A stretch of DNA of 21,524 nucleotides from a virus, in IMG/VR virus record IMGVR_UViG_3300006793_000347, positions 1 through 21,524 of that record. One strand, written 5' to 3'. Positions 5,904 to 13,437 of the stretch are shown piece by piece. A program made the translations under genes and the position numbers. The notes below the pieces were generated by a model. The model searched no databases. It saw only the letters and a list, made by a program, of their open reading frames with translations, and was not told where the DNA came from. How positions within the stretch are numbered: position 1 is the first letter of the stretch; the number at the start of each line of letters is the position of its first letter.

Positions 5904-7160
5904 TCAGGGTGTGGATTCATCGGAATGAATCACATCGTCAGTTCTTCGCCAGCCTGCATCTGATTCCCACCAAATATCGAGATGGATAGAATAGGTTTCG
6001 TTTGCTGCTGCACCAGACCAAGTGATACTTCGCCAATCCAGTTCAGTTCCAGTTATGTTGAATCCAAATGTCTGGGCGAATGCGGTTTGGTTCGTCGAGT
6101 TCTTGATGATAATATCGACTTCGATATATTCGGTTTCCTCCGAGCACACTAAATCTGCATCCAATCTGACTTTCATTTCAGTCGTGTTATTCTCAACATT
6201 CCAAACGATTTCACTCGCATAGAAAAATGGATTTTCTTCGCAGGCTGGCTCTTGTTCTTCAATGTCAATCGCCCAGAAGTTCACATTCTCCTTCGGCTCT
6301 CCTTGAACTCCAGCCTTGACTTTTGGAATCCAGTTCCCAACGGGAATCTCATCAAAGACATGGCTCACATCGGATTCGATTCCTCCCATCTCATTCGTTT
6401 GGTGGGTGTAGTTCGGCGCATGTCCATTCTGGAACAGTTCGATGGATAAGTCGATGTCGAAGTCGTCGCAATCATCTGGAACGACACGGAATGATACCAT
6501 TATGGCATCCTGCTCTGCGTCATTGGCCTCGTGGCCTCGATAGTGGTTATGGATGCCAACGGTGCAATCCTCGACGCTTGGGGCATACTCACACGACCCA
6601 TCATCCTCTTCGGCCTCTGGGTCGTAGTTATCAGCATTAGAATCGGTGCATCCTTTGATGTCCTCGTGTTCAGGCTCACATGAACCATCCTCGACGGTTG
6701 CTGACTCATCATAATTTGAAGCCGCTGGATTCATGCACCCATAGATAGGCCATACGCACGAGCCATCGTCGTCGGTGGCGTATGGGTCATAATTGTCAGC
6801 ATCCACCGCCATACAGCCCCAGATTGGCTCGTATGGAGGTTCGTAGTAGTATTCGTCGTCGTCGTCACCGTTCATACCCGTGAAGTCGGTGATTCCAAGC
6901 ATTTCAGCACCCCCTCCGCCCAAGAGAATGGCTATGACGGGCATCAAGGTTATCAGGAGGGTTTTGGCCTTCTCCGCTTGTTCATTGGCTTTGTCGAGGA
7001 TTCCTTTTTCAATAACGGCATCTGCACCAGATGAGAAGTTCAGTTCACCATCATCCAGCAGGTCTGCCAAAACATCTGATTTGTCACGACCAGTAGCCTC
7101 CGCCAGCAGTTCCGCCTTCTCGGTCAGGGCGACTAAATCCACATCATCCGCTACGCTCAT
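5904..7160 (-). CDS. membrane-anchored surface protein with GC-NYD-DDGSC repeats (possible adhesin or host-surface mimic)
   Basis: A 418-aa protein. Residues 1-65 are charged and helical. Residues about 67-83 form one membrane span (TLLITLMPVIAILLGGGG). An acidic/Tyr-rich spacer (DDDDEYYYEPPYEP) follows. Three copies of a roughly 21-residue repeat (GCM/T-x-A-x-NYD-x-DDGSC) lie at about 115-135, 141-161 and 170-190. A beta-rich C-terminal region of about 220 residues has several N-x-S/T sequons (NYT, NNT, NST, NQT, NIT, NET). Asp clusters plus paired Cys suggest calcium- and disulfide-stabilised extracellular repeats. I know this repeat from surface proteins of marine Group II archaea and marine Bacteroidetes. 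The frame extends to a GTG at 7190, but that GTG lies in the promoter box GTGAAAAACC, so I use the ATG at 7160. Possible roles are receptor binding, superinfection exclusion or a virion spike. Confidence 0.7.
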   Translation of the reverse strand: MSVADDVDLVALTEKAELLAEATGRDKSDVLADLLDDGELNFSSGADAVIEKGILDKANEQAEKAKTLLITLMPVIAILLGGGGAEMLGITDFTGMNGDDDDEYYYEPPYEPIWGCMAVDADNYDPYATDDDGSCVWPIYGCMNPAASNYDESATVEDGSCEPEHEDIKGCTDSNADNYDPEAEEDDGSCEYAPSVEDCTVGIHNHYRGHEANDAEQDAIMVSFRVVPDDCDDFDIDLSIELFQNGHAPNYTHQTNEMGGIESDVSHVFDEIPVGNWIPKVKAGVQGEPKENVNFWAIDIEEQEPACEENPFFYASEIVWNVENNTTEMKVRLDADLVCSEETEYIEVDIIIKNSTNQTAFAQTFGFNITGTELDWRSITWSGAAANETYSIHLDIWWESDAGWRRTDDVIHSDESTP

Positions 7161-7180
7161 GGTGAGCAATTCACCAGTGC

Positions 7181-7190
7181 GGTTTTTCAC
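7181..7190 (-). promoter_or_regulatory. GTGAAAAACC box, 30 nt before the surface-protein start
   Basis: Begins 30 nt before the ATG at 7160. It is a weak TATA match but ends in AAACC like the portal and membrane-operon boxes. Confidence 0.4.
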
Positions 7191-7208
7191 GGATGCGCCC
7201 GATAGTTC

Positions 7209-7523
7209 TCAAGCGAAGGTGTGCAATTCGATGACAGCGCCACCGTGAGTGATTTCAACACACGCAGGATAAACCATTGTTCCAGCGGCTCGGTTTGAGC
7301 GATGCCATTGGACATCTCCATCTGAATCAGTCCAGCGTTGAACATCGGTGATAACTTCGATAGTCAAGTGGTCTGCACCACATGGACAATCGTCAACGGG
7401 TCCACGACCCACCATTTTTCCAATGATGAATGCGTTGTCGCTGAATTGGCTGTGAAACGACTTAACTGTGTCGCCTGTGTGTATTGCTGTTCCGTGTCGG
7501 TCTGTGTAAAGGTATTCGCCCAT
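7209..7523 (-). CDS. 104-aa beta-rich protein, unknown function
   Basis: Starts MGEYLYTDRHGTAIHTGDTV. The opening (DRHGTAIHTGDTVKSF, then FIIGKMVG) looks like a small SH3/KOW-type beta barrel, a form common in short phage proteins. A DDCPCGADH cluster in the middle could bind metal. No known family is recognised. The start has a TTATAAGG box 29 nt upstream and no SD. It sits between the large terminase and the surface-protein gene. Confidence 0.65.
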   Translation of the reverse strand: MGEYLYTDRHGTAIHTGDTVKSFHSQFSDNAFIIGKMVGRGPVDDCPCGADHLTIEVITDVQRWTDSDGDVQWHRSNRAAGTMVYPACVEITHGGAVIELHTFA

Positions 7524-7542
7524 GATTTAGTCCAGCAGGTGA

Positions 7543-7585
7543 CACCTTATAACACCTTCGGAATCTCAATGCTATTGTTCCTTAA
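7543..7585 (-). promoter_or_regulatory. promoter with TTATAAGGTG box, GAGATTCCGAAG element and 14-bp upstream motif
   Basis: On the minus strand: TTAAGGAACAATAG (7585-7572), GAGATTCCGAAG (7567-7556), TTATAAGGTG (7552-7543). The box begins 29 nt before the ATG at 7523. The 14-mer recurs exactly once more in what I could search, upstream of a similar box at 14975-14988 on the other strand. Confidence 0.6.
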
Positions 7586-7586
7586 T

Positions 7587-9122
7587 TCAAGCACCGAAGG
7601 TTCTCATCGTTGGAAGCCCGCCGCCCTCATCCATCATATCGACGGCGATAAGCGCATAGAGCAGGCTGTGGAATGCGTGGTCGTCACCATCTCGACCATA
7701 CTTCGTCAGGGATTGGGAACGGCGTTGCCTCCCAGACTTCATGTCATCCTCGACGGATGAATTGATGGCACACCATTCGTGAATGACCCATTCCAGTTCA
7801 CGGTCTTTGAACGGCAATACAATCTCTTTGTTCTTGATTATCTCCAGTGTCTTTTCGATGTATGTTGTTCGGTCAATGACCGCCATGTTGATGATGTTTC
7901 GATTGTTGTCACGCTTCTTGAACTCGTATGGAGTCATTGGTCGACTCGAATAATAGCACGAGCAAACACGCTCACCGAACTCTTCCTGCAGTTCCTTGAC
8001 CTGCCTCGCACCATACCCAATATCACACACGACCTTTCGAGAATTGTATCGAAGAATGAGTTCTTTGATGCGCCCGACTTCATCCAGTTCGCCCTCGCCT
8101 CTGGCTTCAATTCGCATCGCATTCAATATCCGTTTTCCATCTGCCGAGAGAATCACGACGGTTGTTGTCAACCCCCAATCAATTCCCATCACGGATTCTT
8201 CTGGAATCTGCACCGACTCGACTGGGAACATATCGGAGTCGATAACTCCCAGCGCAACATCGAATGTCAGCGGCTTTGCTGACCCAGCGAAGAACTCGCC
8301 GAGAACTTCATTTTGGAATCTGCGGGGAGTGTATGTTCCTCGCTTTTGTTCGATGTCAGCAGCACTGACATCTGGGTGCATGACTTGGGTGATGTGATAC
8401 CCGATGATGTTCTGAACCTGCGTGTCGTGGCCGTGTGAATGAATCCATTGTTCACCATCCCATTCAGCCTTAGTGCTGGTTTCCCATAGCCTCCAGAACT
8501 CCGAACCCTGTTCACGGGCTGTTCCAGATACGAGAACCAATTTGTAGTTCGATTGGGTGAGCATCTCGATTAGCATTGGGAGAACATCGGGGTCCGAATC
8601 CTGATATTCGTCGATGCAACACATATCGGCGGCGATACCGAGCAAACCGTGAGCATCGCCCCAGTTCGAGTAAGCATAGAAGTGGTTCAACGACTTTGCA
8701 CCGACATCGAATGTCTGGTGACTCACGCTGGACTTGATTCGTTGCTTTAGAAGGCATCCGTTGTTGACGCTGGACATCATCGCCCCATTGAACCGTTCCT
8801 CGACGAATCTGGACACCTGTGGTTGTCTGGGGGCGGTATAGACGGCATTGAAGTATGGAATGTTCAACAACCCATAGAGAAGGAGGTTGCATATCGTTTC
8901 AGTCTTTTCGACTTTACGAGAGCACTTGAGAACGATGACCTTCGTCGTGTCATTGTTTTGAGATGCACCGAAGTGGCGATACACTTCTTGGAGATATGGT
9001 CGCTCGTGAAGAAGGAACGCTTTCCCTTCGATGGTTCTGAAATACTGCGCCCAGCGGTCTGGATAGAGAGCAATCTCTCGTGCCTGTTGCTTGGTTAAAG
9101 CCTGTCCAGCACCCTCGCCCAT
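7587..9122 (-). CDS. terL: terminase large subunit (packaging ATPase-nuclease)
   Basis: A 511-aa protein, normal length for the family. It drives DNA into the prohead through the portal and cuts it. The ATPase half shows a Walker A-like stretch KCSRKVEKTE at about 66-75 (Arg69, Lys73, Thr74; glycines of the standard loop missing), Walker B MCCIDEYQD at about 167-175 with Asp171 and Glu172, and the coupling motif SGT at 199-201. The RNase H-like nuclease half shows MGIDWG (Asp315), VVCDIGYGARQ (Asp367) and DGDDHAFHSLLYAL (Asp480/481). The start has a TTGATGGAG box 31 nt upstream. The small subunit is not next to it; a candidate is at 16333-16932. Confidence 0.93.
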   Translation of the reverse strand: MGEGAGQALTKQQAREIALYPDRWAQYFRTIEGKAFLLHERPYLQEVYRHFGASQNNDTTKVIVLKCSRKVEKTETICNLLLYGLLNIPYFNAVYTAPRQPQVSRFVEERFNGAMMSSVNNGCLLKQRIKSSVSHQTFDVGAKSLNHFYAYSNWGDAHGLLGIAADMCCIDEYQDSDPDVLPMLIEMLTQSNYKLVLVSGTAREQGSEFWRLWETSTKAEWDGEQWIHSHGHDTQVQNIIGYHITQVMHPDVSAADIEQKRGTYTPRRFQNEVLGEFFAGSAKPLTFDVALGVIDSDMFPVESVQIPEESVMGIDWGLTTTVVILSADGKRILNAMRIEARGEGELDEVGRIKELILRYNSRKVVCDIGYGARQVKELQEEFGERVCSCYYSSRPMTPYEFKKRDNNRNIINMAVIDRTTYIEKTLEIIKNKEIVLPFKDRELEWVIHEWCAINSSVEDDMKSGRQRRSQSLTKYGRDGDDHAFHSLLYALIAVDMMDEGGGLPTMRTFGA

Positions 9123-9144
9123 GTGGACAAGGGTGCGGATGCTT

Positions 9145-9153
9145 CTCCATCAA
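9145..9153 (-). promoter_or_regulatory. TTGATGGAG box, 31 nt before the terminase start
   Basis: Begins 31 nt before the ATG at 9122. It is a variant of the TTGATAAGG boxes found at the accessory genes. No SD follows. Confidence 0.5.
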
Positions 9154-9162
9154 CCTGTCGAC

Positions 9163-10266
9163 TCAAATCGACTCAACGAGTGAGAACTGGTCGGCGAATG
9201 CGTTGGCCTTCTCACGGCTATCGAATGTTGCGATGGTTTCGCCAGACTCACGGTCTTTGACGGCGAAGTTCCCTTTGTCATCCTGCATGATGAGGACTTC
9301 AAGCACCTTTGCTTCGATAACGCCTTCGATGACTCGTGCGGTTGCACGACTCCATGCGAGTCCGTAGTGTCCAGCGCATATTTTTCCATAGCCGTGTGCG
9401 GTTGAACGCTCGTCGGTCAATGGGAGAGAGCAGAAGCAACATCGGCCAGACTTTCGACCCATGTCGATAACTGTCTGAACTGGGTTGTCACGGAATGTTG
9501 CCATGACCGCACGAACTTCTTCGGAGGTTGCTGGGGTGTAGTTCCAAGCGGCGGTGTCTTTGGTGATGTGACCGAACTGTGCGTCACGGTTGCTCTTTTC
9601 AGCACCGTGATGGTGGACATAAAGAACGCTGTTGGATTCAGCCTTTCGACGGTTGGAACGGACAACGACTTCGTTTCCACTATCAGTTATCAAGTGGATT
9701 TTGGTGCGTGTGAGTGTTGAGCCAGCCGCATCAAAGAGTTCCAGAACTGCTTCGTAGCCTTCTTCAGCATCCTCGTCGCTAACTGGGGTTGTAGCGATGC
9801 GATGTGCTTCACGAGCCGCCGCACGAGCCGCCCTATCAGCGGCGTATTTTGCATCACGGGTTGCTCGACCTGCTTTGGATTCCTCTGCTTCAGCAATCAT
9901 CTTATGGACAAATGGCATTTGCTTATCGGAGAGCCATCCTTTGTTGCGACCTTGACGAATCAAGGATTGAGCGAAGTTCTGACTGTTGGCCGATAGGTAT
10001 GGGCGAAGTGAGTCCAGTTTGTCGACCAGTTCGCCAACGGGTTCGGAACTGGGTGTTGACTTTGGTTTTGAATCCGACACGGTTGCTTCGCCAGATACTT
10101 CAGCGACGAACTTGTTGACAAAGAACATTTGCTTGTCAGATAGACTCCACTTTTGGCCTTTACGCACCAAGTCCGATGCGAACTTGAGGTTTCTTGGGTT
10201 CAGTTTGTCCAGACCCGCTTCGAGGGTCGATATTGCTTTTTCTTGGGTTTCGCTAATGCTCGCCAT
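9163..10266 (-). CDS. DUF6011-like zinc protein with two N-terminal repeats
   Basis: A 367-aa protein. Two copies of a roughly 37-residue unit stand at about 20-56 and 84-126, each ending in LSDKQM-x-FV-x-K-x-x-AE. An Arg/Ala-rich helix follows (about 133-160), then a beta-rich middle. Near residue 275 is GRCCFCSLPLTDERSTAHGY continuing to GKICAGHYG, the Cys-rich pattern of DUF6011-type domains found in many phage proteins. Four Cys there probably bind zinc. The C-terminus (DDKGNFAVKDRESGETIATF) looks like a small beta domain. Function is unknown for the family; DNA or RNA binding is plausible. It has its own promoter and ends just before the terminase promoter. Confidence 0.75.
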   Translation of the reverse strand: MASISETQEKAISTLEAGLDKLNPRNLKFASDLVRKGQKWSLSDKQMFFVNKFVAEVSGEATVSDSKPKSTPSSEPVGELVDKLDSLRPYLSANSQNFAQSLIRQGRNKGWLSDKQMPFVHKMIAEAEESKAGRATRDAKYAADRAARAAAREAHRIATTPVSDEDAEEGYEAVLELFDAAGSTLTRTKIHLITDSGNEVVVRSNRRKAESNSVLYVHHHGAEKSNRDAQFGHITKDTAAWNYTPATSEEVRAVMATFRDNPVQTVIDMGRKSGRCCFCSLPLTDERSTAHGYGKICAGHYGLAWSRATARVIEGVIEAKVLEVLIMQDDKGNFAVKDRESGETIATFDSREKANAFADQFSLVESI

Positions 10267-10287
10267 GTAGTGTCCACACTGGGCGCA

Positions 10288-10310
10288 CTATATCAAGGCT
10301 TCGGAATCTC
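10288..10310 (-). promoter_or_regulatory. promoter: GAGATTCCGAAG + TTGATATAG, 30 nt before the start at 10266
   Basis: GAGATTCCGAAG (10310-10299) and TTGATATAG (10296-10288) read on the minus strand. The 12-mer is identical to that at the gene starting at 7523. Confidence 0.65.
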
Positions 10311-10323
10311 AAGTGTTGGAATA

Positions 10324-10827
10324 TCACTTCTTGGTGGGTGAATCGTCTTTCCAATCACGCTTTCGCTCGGCCATTTTAGCCTCACGAGCGACACGCTCGG
10401 TTGCCCTGCGTTCATCTGCCTTTCGACGGGTGATTGTTTTGTTGAGTCTTTCACGACCTGCATTGACGGTTGCTTCAACGCATGGCATAATCAATTGAGA
10501 ATCTGGTTTGTCAAAGTGAACAGCCCATTGGAATCCTCTTCGGAACATGGCAACATCTTCGACAACGGCATCATGTTTCAGCAGTATTGGTTTGACCTGC
10601 TGGAATGCAGATTCCTTCATCCATAACGAAGCGCAACCTTTGATTGAGCCATAGATTGCGGCTACGATTTGGTTGGGTTCGCCATCGAATCTGGCGACGG
10701 TATATTCAATCGAACCTGCTTTCATGTTCTCACATTCGAGTCCATGAGCCTCCAGTTCAGACTGGATTTTGGTTCTCGTCATTCTCTTCAATTCACGCTT
10801 CCCGATAGCGGGCTTCTTTCTTGGCAT
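10324..10827 (-). CDS. 167-aa basic protein, unknown function
   Basis: Starts MPRKKPAIGKRELKRMTRTK. Both ends are very basic; the C-terminal third (RERLNKTITRRKADERRATE and on to KRDWKDDSPTKK) is a charged helix. The middle is mixed alpha/beta with FDGEPNQIVAAIYGSIKG. This suggests nucleic-acid binding, but I recognise no family. The start is fixed by a TTGATAAAGGTGGGGA box 31 nt upstream. It lies between the SprT-like operon and the DUF6011-like gene, each with a separate promoter. Confidence 0.65.
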   Translation of the reverse strand: MPRKKPAIGKRELKRMTRTKIQSELEAHGLECENMKAGSIEYTVARFDGEPNQIVAAIYGSIKGCASLWMKESAFQQVKPILLKHDAVVEDVAMFRRGFQWAVHFDKPDSQLIMPCVEATVNAGRERLNKTITRRKADERRATERVAREAKMAERKRDWKDDSPTKK

Positions 10828-10842
10828 GTGTCGAGCGACTAT

Positions 10843-10858
10843 TCCCCACCTTTATCAA
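10843..10858 (-). promoter_or_regulatory. TTGATAAAGGTGGGGA promoter, 31 nt before the start at 10827
   Basis: Nearly identical to the promoters at 12179-12194 and 19099-19114, with the same spacing. The GTGGGGA part lies downstream of the TATA box and is not needed for TBP, so it may be an operator. Confidence 0.7.
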
Positions 10859-11430
10859 TTCTTCTGTTCTATCAACACATAAGACTCACACCAAACACCG
10901 TCGTTGAATGATTTGCAGCATTCTCGACACGCCGACTCTTCGGCCATTCGTCTGGTTCTGAATAGGATTTTTTTGCAGTTCGGACACGCATACTTGAACA
11001 GATTCCCGTTATCACGCTCGATACGCTCAACAGACCTGACGAACTTCGCTCGCTGATACCGATACTCGTCGAACAGTTCCCACTCGGATTCGAGTCTGGT
11101 GAACATGGGTCCATGACCTTCTTCACTCCCACATACGATGTGAAGCAGTTCGTGATGAATCAATCCTTTCAATAGGAGAGGTTGCATGAGATGATACTGG
11201 TCGAAAGCATACCGATTCAAAGACAATGTGAAGTCATCTTCACGGAATCGAACTTGAGCCATCGTGCGGATTGTTCCTGCCTTGAGGTATCTCCAGCGAA
11301 GCCAGCCTGTGCCACTTGGCAATCCACCAAGCACATCTGGTCGTTCAGCACGAAGTTCTCGATACAATCGTCGACAAATTAAGAGATGGTCGACGGACAA
11401 TGGGTTCGTTAATCGGTCACTCGTTGCCAT
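10855..11430 (-). CDS. SprT-like zinc metalloprotease
   Basis: A 191-aa protein. HHELLH at residues 92-97 holds the HExxH zinc motif (His93, Glu94, His97), with GHG following at 105-107 as the likely third ligand, as in SprT/SPRTN proteases. A C-terminal zinc ribbon has CPNC at 149-152 and CREC at 168-171. The N-terminal region has the expected FTLSLNRYAF strand before the active-site helix. SprT-family proteins cleave or process DNA-bound proteins; phage versions are common but poorly studied. The ATG overlaps the end of the preceding gene by 22 bp, and a TTTTTAT stretch 28 nt upstream could be an extra promoter. It is the last gene of the winged-helix operon. Confidence 0.85.
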   Translation of the reverse strand: MATSDRLTNPLSVDHLLICRRLYRELRAERPDVLGGLPSGTGWLRWRYLKAGTIRTMAQVRFREDDFTLSLNRYAFDQYHLMQPLLLKGLIHHELLHIVCGSEEGHGPMFTRLESEWELFDEYRYQRAKFVRSVERIERDNGNLFKYACPNCKKILFRTRRMAEESACRECCKSFNDGVWCESYVLIEQKN

Positions 11431-11621
11431 TCTTCACCCTCGACGGCGGTGATAAAAATAATGTCGTCTGCTCTGAACATACGGAACACCTGCTGTGGGT
11501 TCGCCATAGTGAGCATCAACACCTTATCTCCGATGGTTGATGGCGGGGATAGTGCGTTCATCTCCCAAGAATGGTGGGTGACTCCGTTGACTTCGATTTG
11601 CTTCTCGTCATCCTCGCTCAA
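11409..11621 (-). CDS. 70-aa protein, unknown function (TTG start)
   Basis: A small acidic protein with LSEDDEKQIEVNGVTHH at the start and a beta-rich end (ADDIIFITAVEGEEWQRV). No family recognised. The frame has no suitable ATG. TTG at 11627 overlaps the upstream stop, but GGAGG (11629-11633) sits only 1 nt from it; the same GGAGG is 7 nt from TTG at 11621, so I use 11621. It lies between the winged-helix gene and the SprT-like gene and overlaps the latter by 22 bp, so the three are one operon with coupled translation. Confidence 0.6.
   Translation of the reverse strand: MSEDDEKQIEVNGVTHHSWEMNALSPPSTIGDKVLMLTMANPQQVFRMFRADDIIFITAVEGEEWQRVTD
11451..11460 (-). promoter_or_regulatory. possible internal promoter TATTTTTATC before the SprT-like gene
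   Basis: A T/A-rich box inside the 70-aa gene, 28-30 nt before the ATG at 11430. It could let the protease be expressed without the two upstream genes. Confidence 0.35.
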
Positions 11622-11623
11622 CC

Positions 11624-12163
11624 TCAAGCCTCCACGAATAAATTGACGACTCCGTTCTTGACTTCGACGGTGAACTCTCGACCATCACGAGTCCATGACA
11701 AATCGCCATCCGACCTGTCGCCAATGATAGCATTCACGAACTGCATGATGTCGGTGAGGTTCAATCGAATCGAACCAGCATTGAGGATTTGCTTTGCTCG
11801 GTCAGAGAACTTCTCGTTGATGTAGTCGTTGTTTGTTGGAACGAATGAGATGTTTGGGTCAAATTGAACCATTCCCGCATTGACAAACCTGTTGTTTGAT
11901 TCAGGCTGTGATTCAGATTGGAACATTTGCTCTTGAAGCCAGTTCATTCCATTTCGAGTAGCCATCCAACGACGACTATTCTCTGGAGTGTTCGTGATGA
12001 GATTCATACCTTTCAATGCCGACATCGTGTGAGAATACGACTTCTCTGGGAGGTTGGATTTGATGATAATGCCTGTCTTATTTTGAGGCTGGTTGGAGTT
12101 ATTGATGAGCATTGTCAGCACATCTCGCATCTTGTTCTTGGTGGTTTCACGGATTCCCGTCAT
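11624..12163 (-). CDS. winged-helix DNA-binding protein, probable transcription regulator
   Basis: A 179-aa protein. Residues about 10-70 have a helix (NKMRDVLTMLI), a turn, a helix-turn-helix (KTGIIIKSNLPEKSYSHTMS, then ALKGMNLITN) and a wing (SRRWMAT), the layout of MarR/ArsR-like winged helices. A Gln/Asn/Ser-rich linker follows, then a C-terminal alpha/beta region ending FTVEVKNGVVNLFV. I infer a regulator of the virus or host; no exact family is claimed. The frame opens at a TTG at 12178, but the TTGATAAGGGTGGGGA box places the leaderless start at the ATG at 12163, 31 nt downstream. It leads the operon to the SprT-like protease. Confidence 0.65.
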   Translation of the reverse strand: MTGIRETTKNKMRDVLTMLINNSNQPQNKTGIIIKSNLPEKSYSHTMSALKGMNLITNTPENSRRWMATRNGMNWLQEQMFQSESQPESNNRFVNAGMVQFDPNISFVPTNNDYINEKFSDRAKQILNAGSIRLNLTDIMQFVNAIIGDRSDGDLSWTRDGREFTVEVKNGVVNLFVEA

Positions 12164-12178
12164 GTATCTCGCAGGCAA

Positions 12179-12194
12179 TCCCCACCCTTATCAA
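12179..12194 (-). promoter_or_regulatory. TTGATAAGGGTGGGGA promoter, 31 nt before the start at 12163
   Basis: Identical over 16 bp to the promoter at 19099-19114. It decides the start of the winged-helix gene. Confidence 0.7.
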
Positions 12195-12232
12195 CCAAAT
12201 GGTTGCGATTGCGAACTATGGTGGGAACATTC

Positions 12233-13024
12233 TCATTCAACAGTTATCGAACCGCCTTCATTCTTGGTCGGGTCGTGTTCCATCAATTGTTGAGCAACCG
12301 ATAGCATCAATTTGTTGCTGGATTCGATGTTGATTTTAGTCTGGGGAGTCATGCTCATCCACCTATCGGAGTCAATATCTGGTCGAATGCAATACGCCAT
12401 TTGACCCTGCTCTCGAAGAACATGGGGAGATGAGATTGCGATGAGTTCATTCTTGAGTGAATGATGAGCAAACAAATCTCGACCTGCATCTGGATGGTCG
12501 CCACGAGGCCATATTATCAAATCTCGATACTCGTCTGGGAGAGGTTGACACGATGCCGCTGGGAACACGATATAATCCTTAGAATGCACTTTCATTTTGG
12601 GTCTGTGGAATTGATTGGCGGTTGCATCAATCATGTAGCCATTAGCCTCGACAATGACATGGCCGTCATATCCTTCTGCATCGACAGCCTGTTCGTGGAA
12701 CACGCATAGATAGTATGGTCGAAGGTCTGGTCTGGTTTTCCCTCGACGCTTTCGTTGAGGGTGTCTTGGATTGGGCTTGGGCGGTTTGATTGGCACTCCA
12801 GCGGCGTGAGCAACCATGTCGTGATTCCAAGCATACACATCGCAGGCAATTGCTCTGGCATTCTCGTCGAACTGGAGTTCACGCAATACATGGGCGATGC
12901 CTTCGGAGATTTGATAACACGATACTGGGAGAGTGTCACTTTGAGCCAACATCATGGCAGCATTGATTGTAGCCTCGACTTCTTTTGGAAAGTGGGGCAT
13001 CCGTTCATACACTAAATCGGCCAT
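12233..13024 (-). CDS. papain/transglutaminase-like fold protein (possible cysteine protease or amidase)
   Basis: A 263-aa protein. A Cys at residue 36 opens a helix (SCYQISEGIAHVLREL), a His at 122 is in YDGHVIVEANGY, and an Asp at 133 is in MIDATANQF. The order Cys, His, Asp with the H-VxVxG-xxIDAT pattern is that of papain/transglutaminase-like enzymes. Between them is a Pro/Arg-rich stretch (about 79-103). It could cut or cross-link proteins or cell-surface polymers; the substrate is unknown. An ATG at 13045 lies too close to the TTGATAAGGTGG box for a leaderless start; the ATG at 13024 is 29 nt away, so I use it. Its neighbours are single genes with their own promoters. Confidence 0.6.
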   Translation of the reverse strand: MADLVYERMPHFPKEVEATINAAMMLAQSDTLPVSCYQISEGIAHVLRELQFDENARAIACDVYAWNHDMVAHAAGVPIKPPKPNPRHPQRKRRGKTRPDLRPYYLCVFHEQAVDAEGYDGHVIVEANGYMIDATANQFHRPKMKVHSKDYIVFPAASCQPLPDEYRDLIIWPRGDHPDAGRDLFAHHSLKNELIAISSPHVLREQGQMAYCIRPDIDSDRWMSMTPQTKINIESSNKLMLSVAQQLMEHDPTKNEGGSITVE

Positions 13025-13040
13025 GCCGTTCCCAGCGCAT

Positions 13041-13053
13041 TCCACCTTATCAA
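13041..13053 (-). promoter_or_regulatory. TTGATAAGGTGGA promoter, 29 nt before the start at 13024
   Basis: Same core as the other TTGATAAGG boxes, one G shorter. It moves the start of the transglutaminase-like gene from 13045 to 13024. Confidence 0.6.
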
Positions 13054-13070
13054 TGATTTGGTTCTCGCAA

Positions 13071-13430
13071 TTATTTGGGAGGGTTGATTGCTGGTGATTC
13101 TGTCGTCAGGCTGACGATGATTGCATTGTTTTCATCTGGGTGCGCTGCGTGATTCAGCACCCACTTGGATATTGACTTCGATACATTGACAATCTGGGTT
13201 GGCTGGGAAATGAGAATCGGATTCATCGAACTGTTGCCGACAGCGAACTTCTCCCAAAGTGCGACTTCACATATTTCGAGTGCATCTCCATACGAACTGG
13301 AATCGACTTCGGCGATTTTGTCTTTGGAATCATCCCAAGTGTGGATTTGGATTTTGCTCTCGTTCTTCACCAGAAGCAATATCGGTGTCAATACAGATGA
13401 AGCCATCGTCGATTGCAGGTCTGAACTCAT
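13071..13430 (-). CDS. 119-aa protein, unknown function
   Basis: Starts MSSDLQSTMASSVLTPILLLVKNESKIQIH. Mixed strand/helix, neutral, no Cys motif and no clear membrane span apart from a short hydrophobic VLTPILLLV near the start. No family recognised. The frame runs back to 13499, but the ATG at 13430 is 7 nt after the stop of the preceding gene and has GGGAGTGA upstream as a possible SD. It forms a two-gene operon with 13438-13731. A structural role is possible but not shown. Confidence 0.55.
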   Translation of the reverse strand: MSSDLQSTMASSVLTPILLLVKNESKIQIHTWDDSKDKIAEVDSSSYGDALEICEVALWEKFAVGNSSMNPILISQPTQIVNVSKSISKWVLNHAAHPDENNAIIVSLTTESPAINPPK

Positions 13431-13437
13431 TTGCAGT

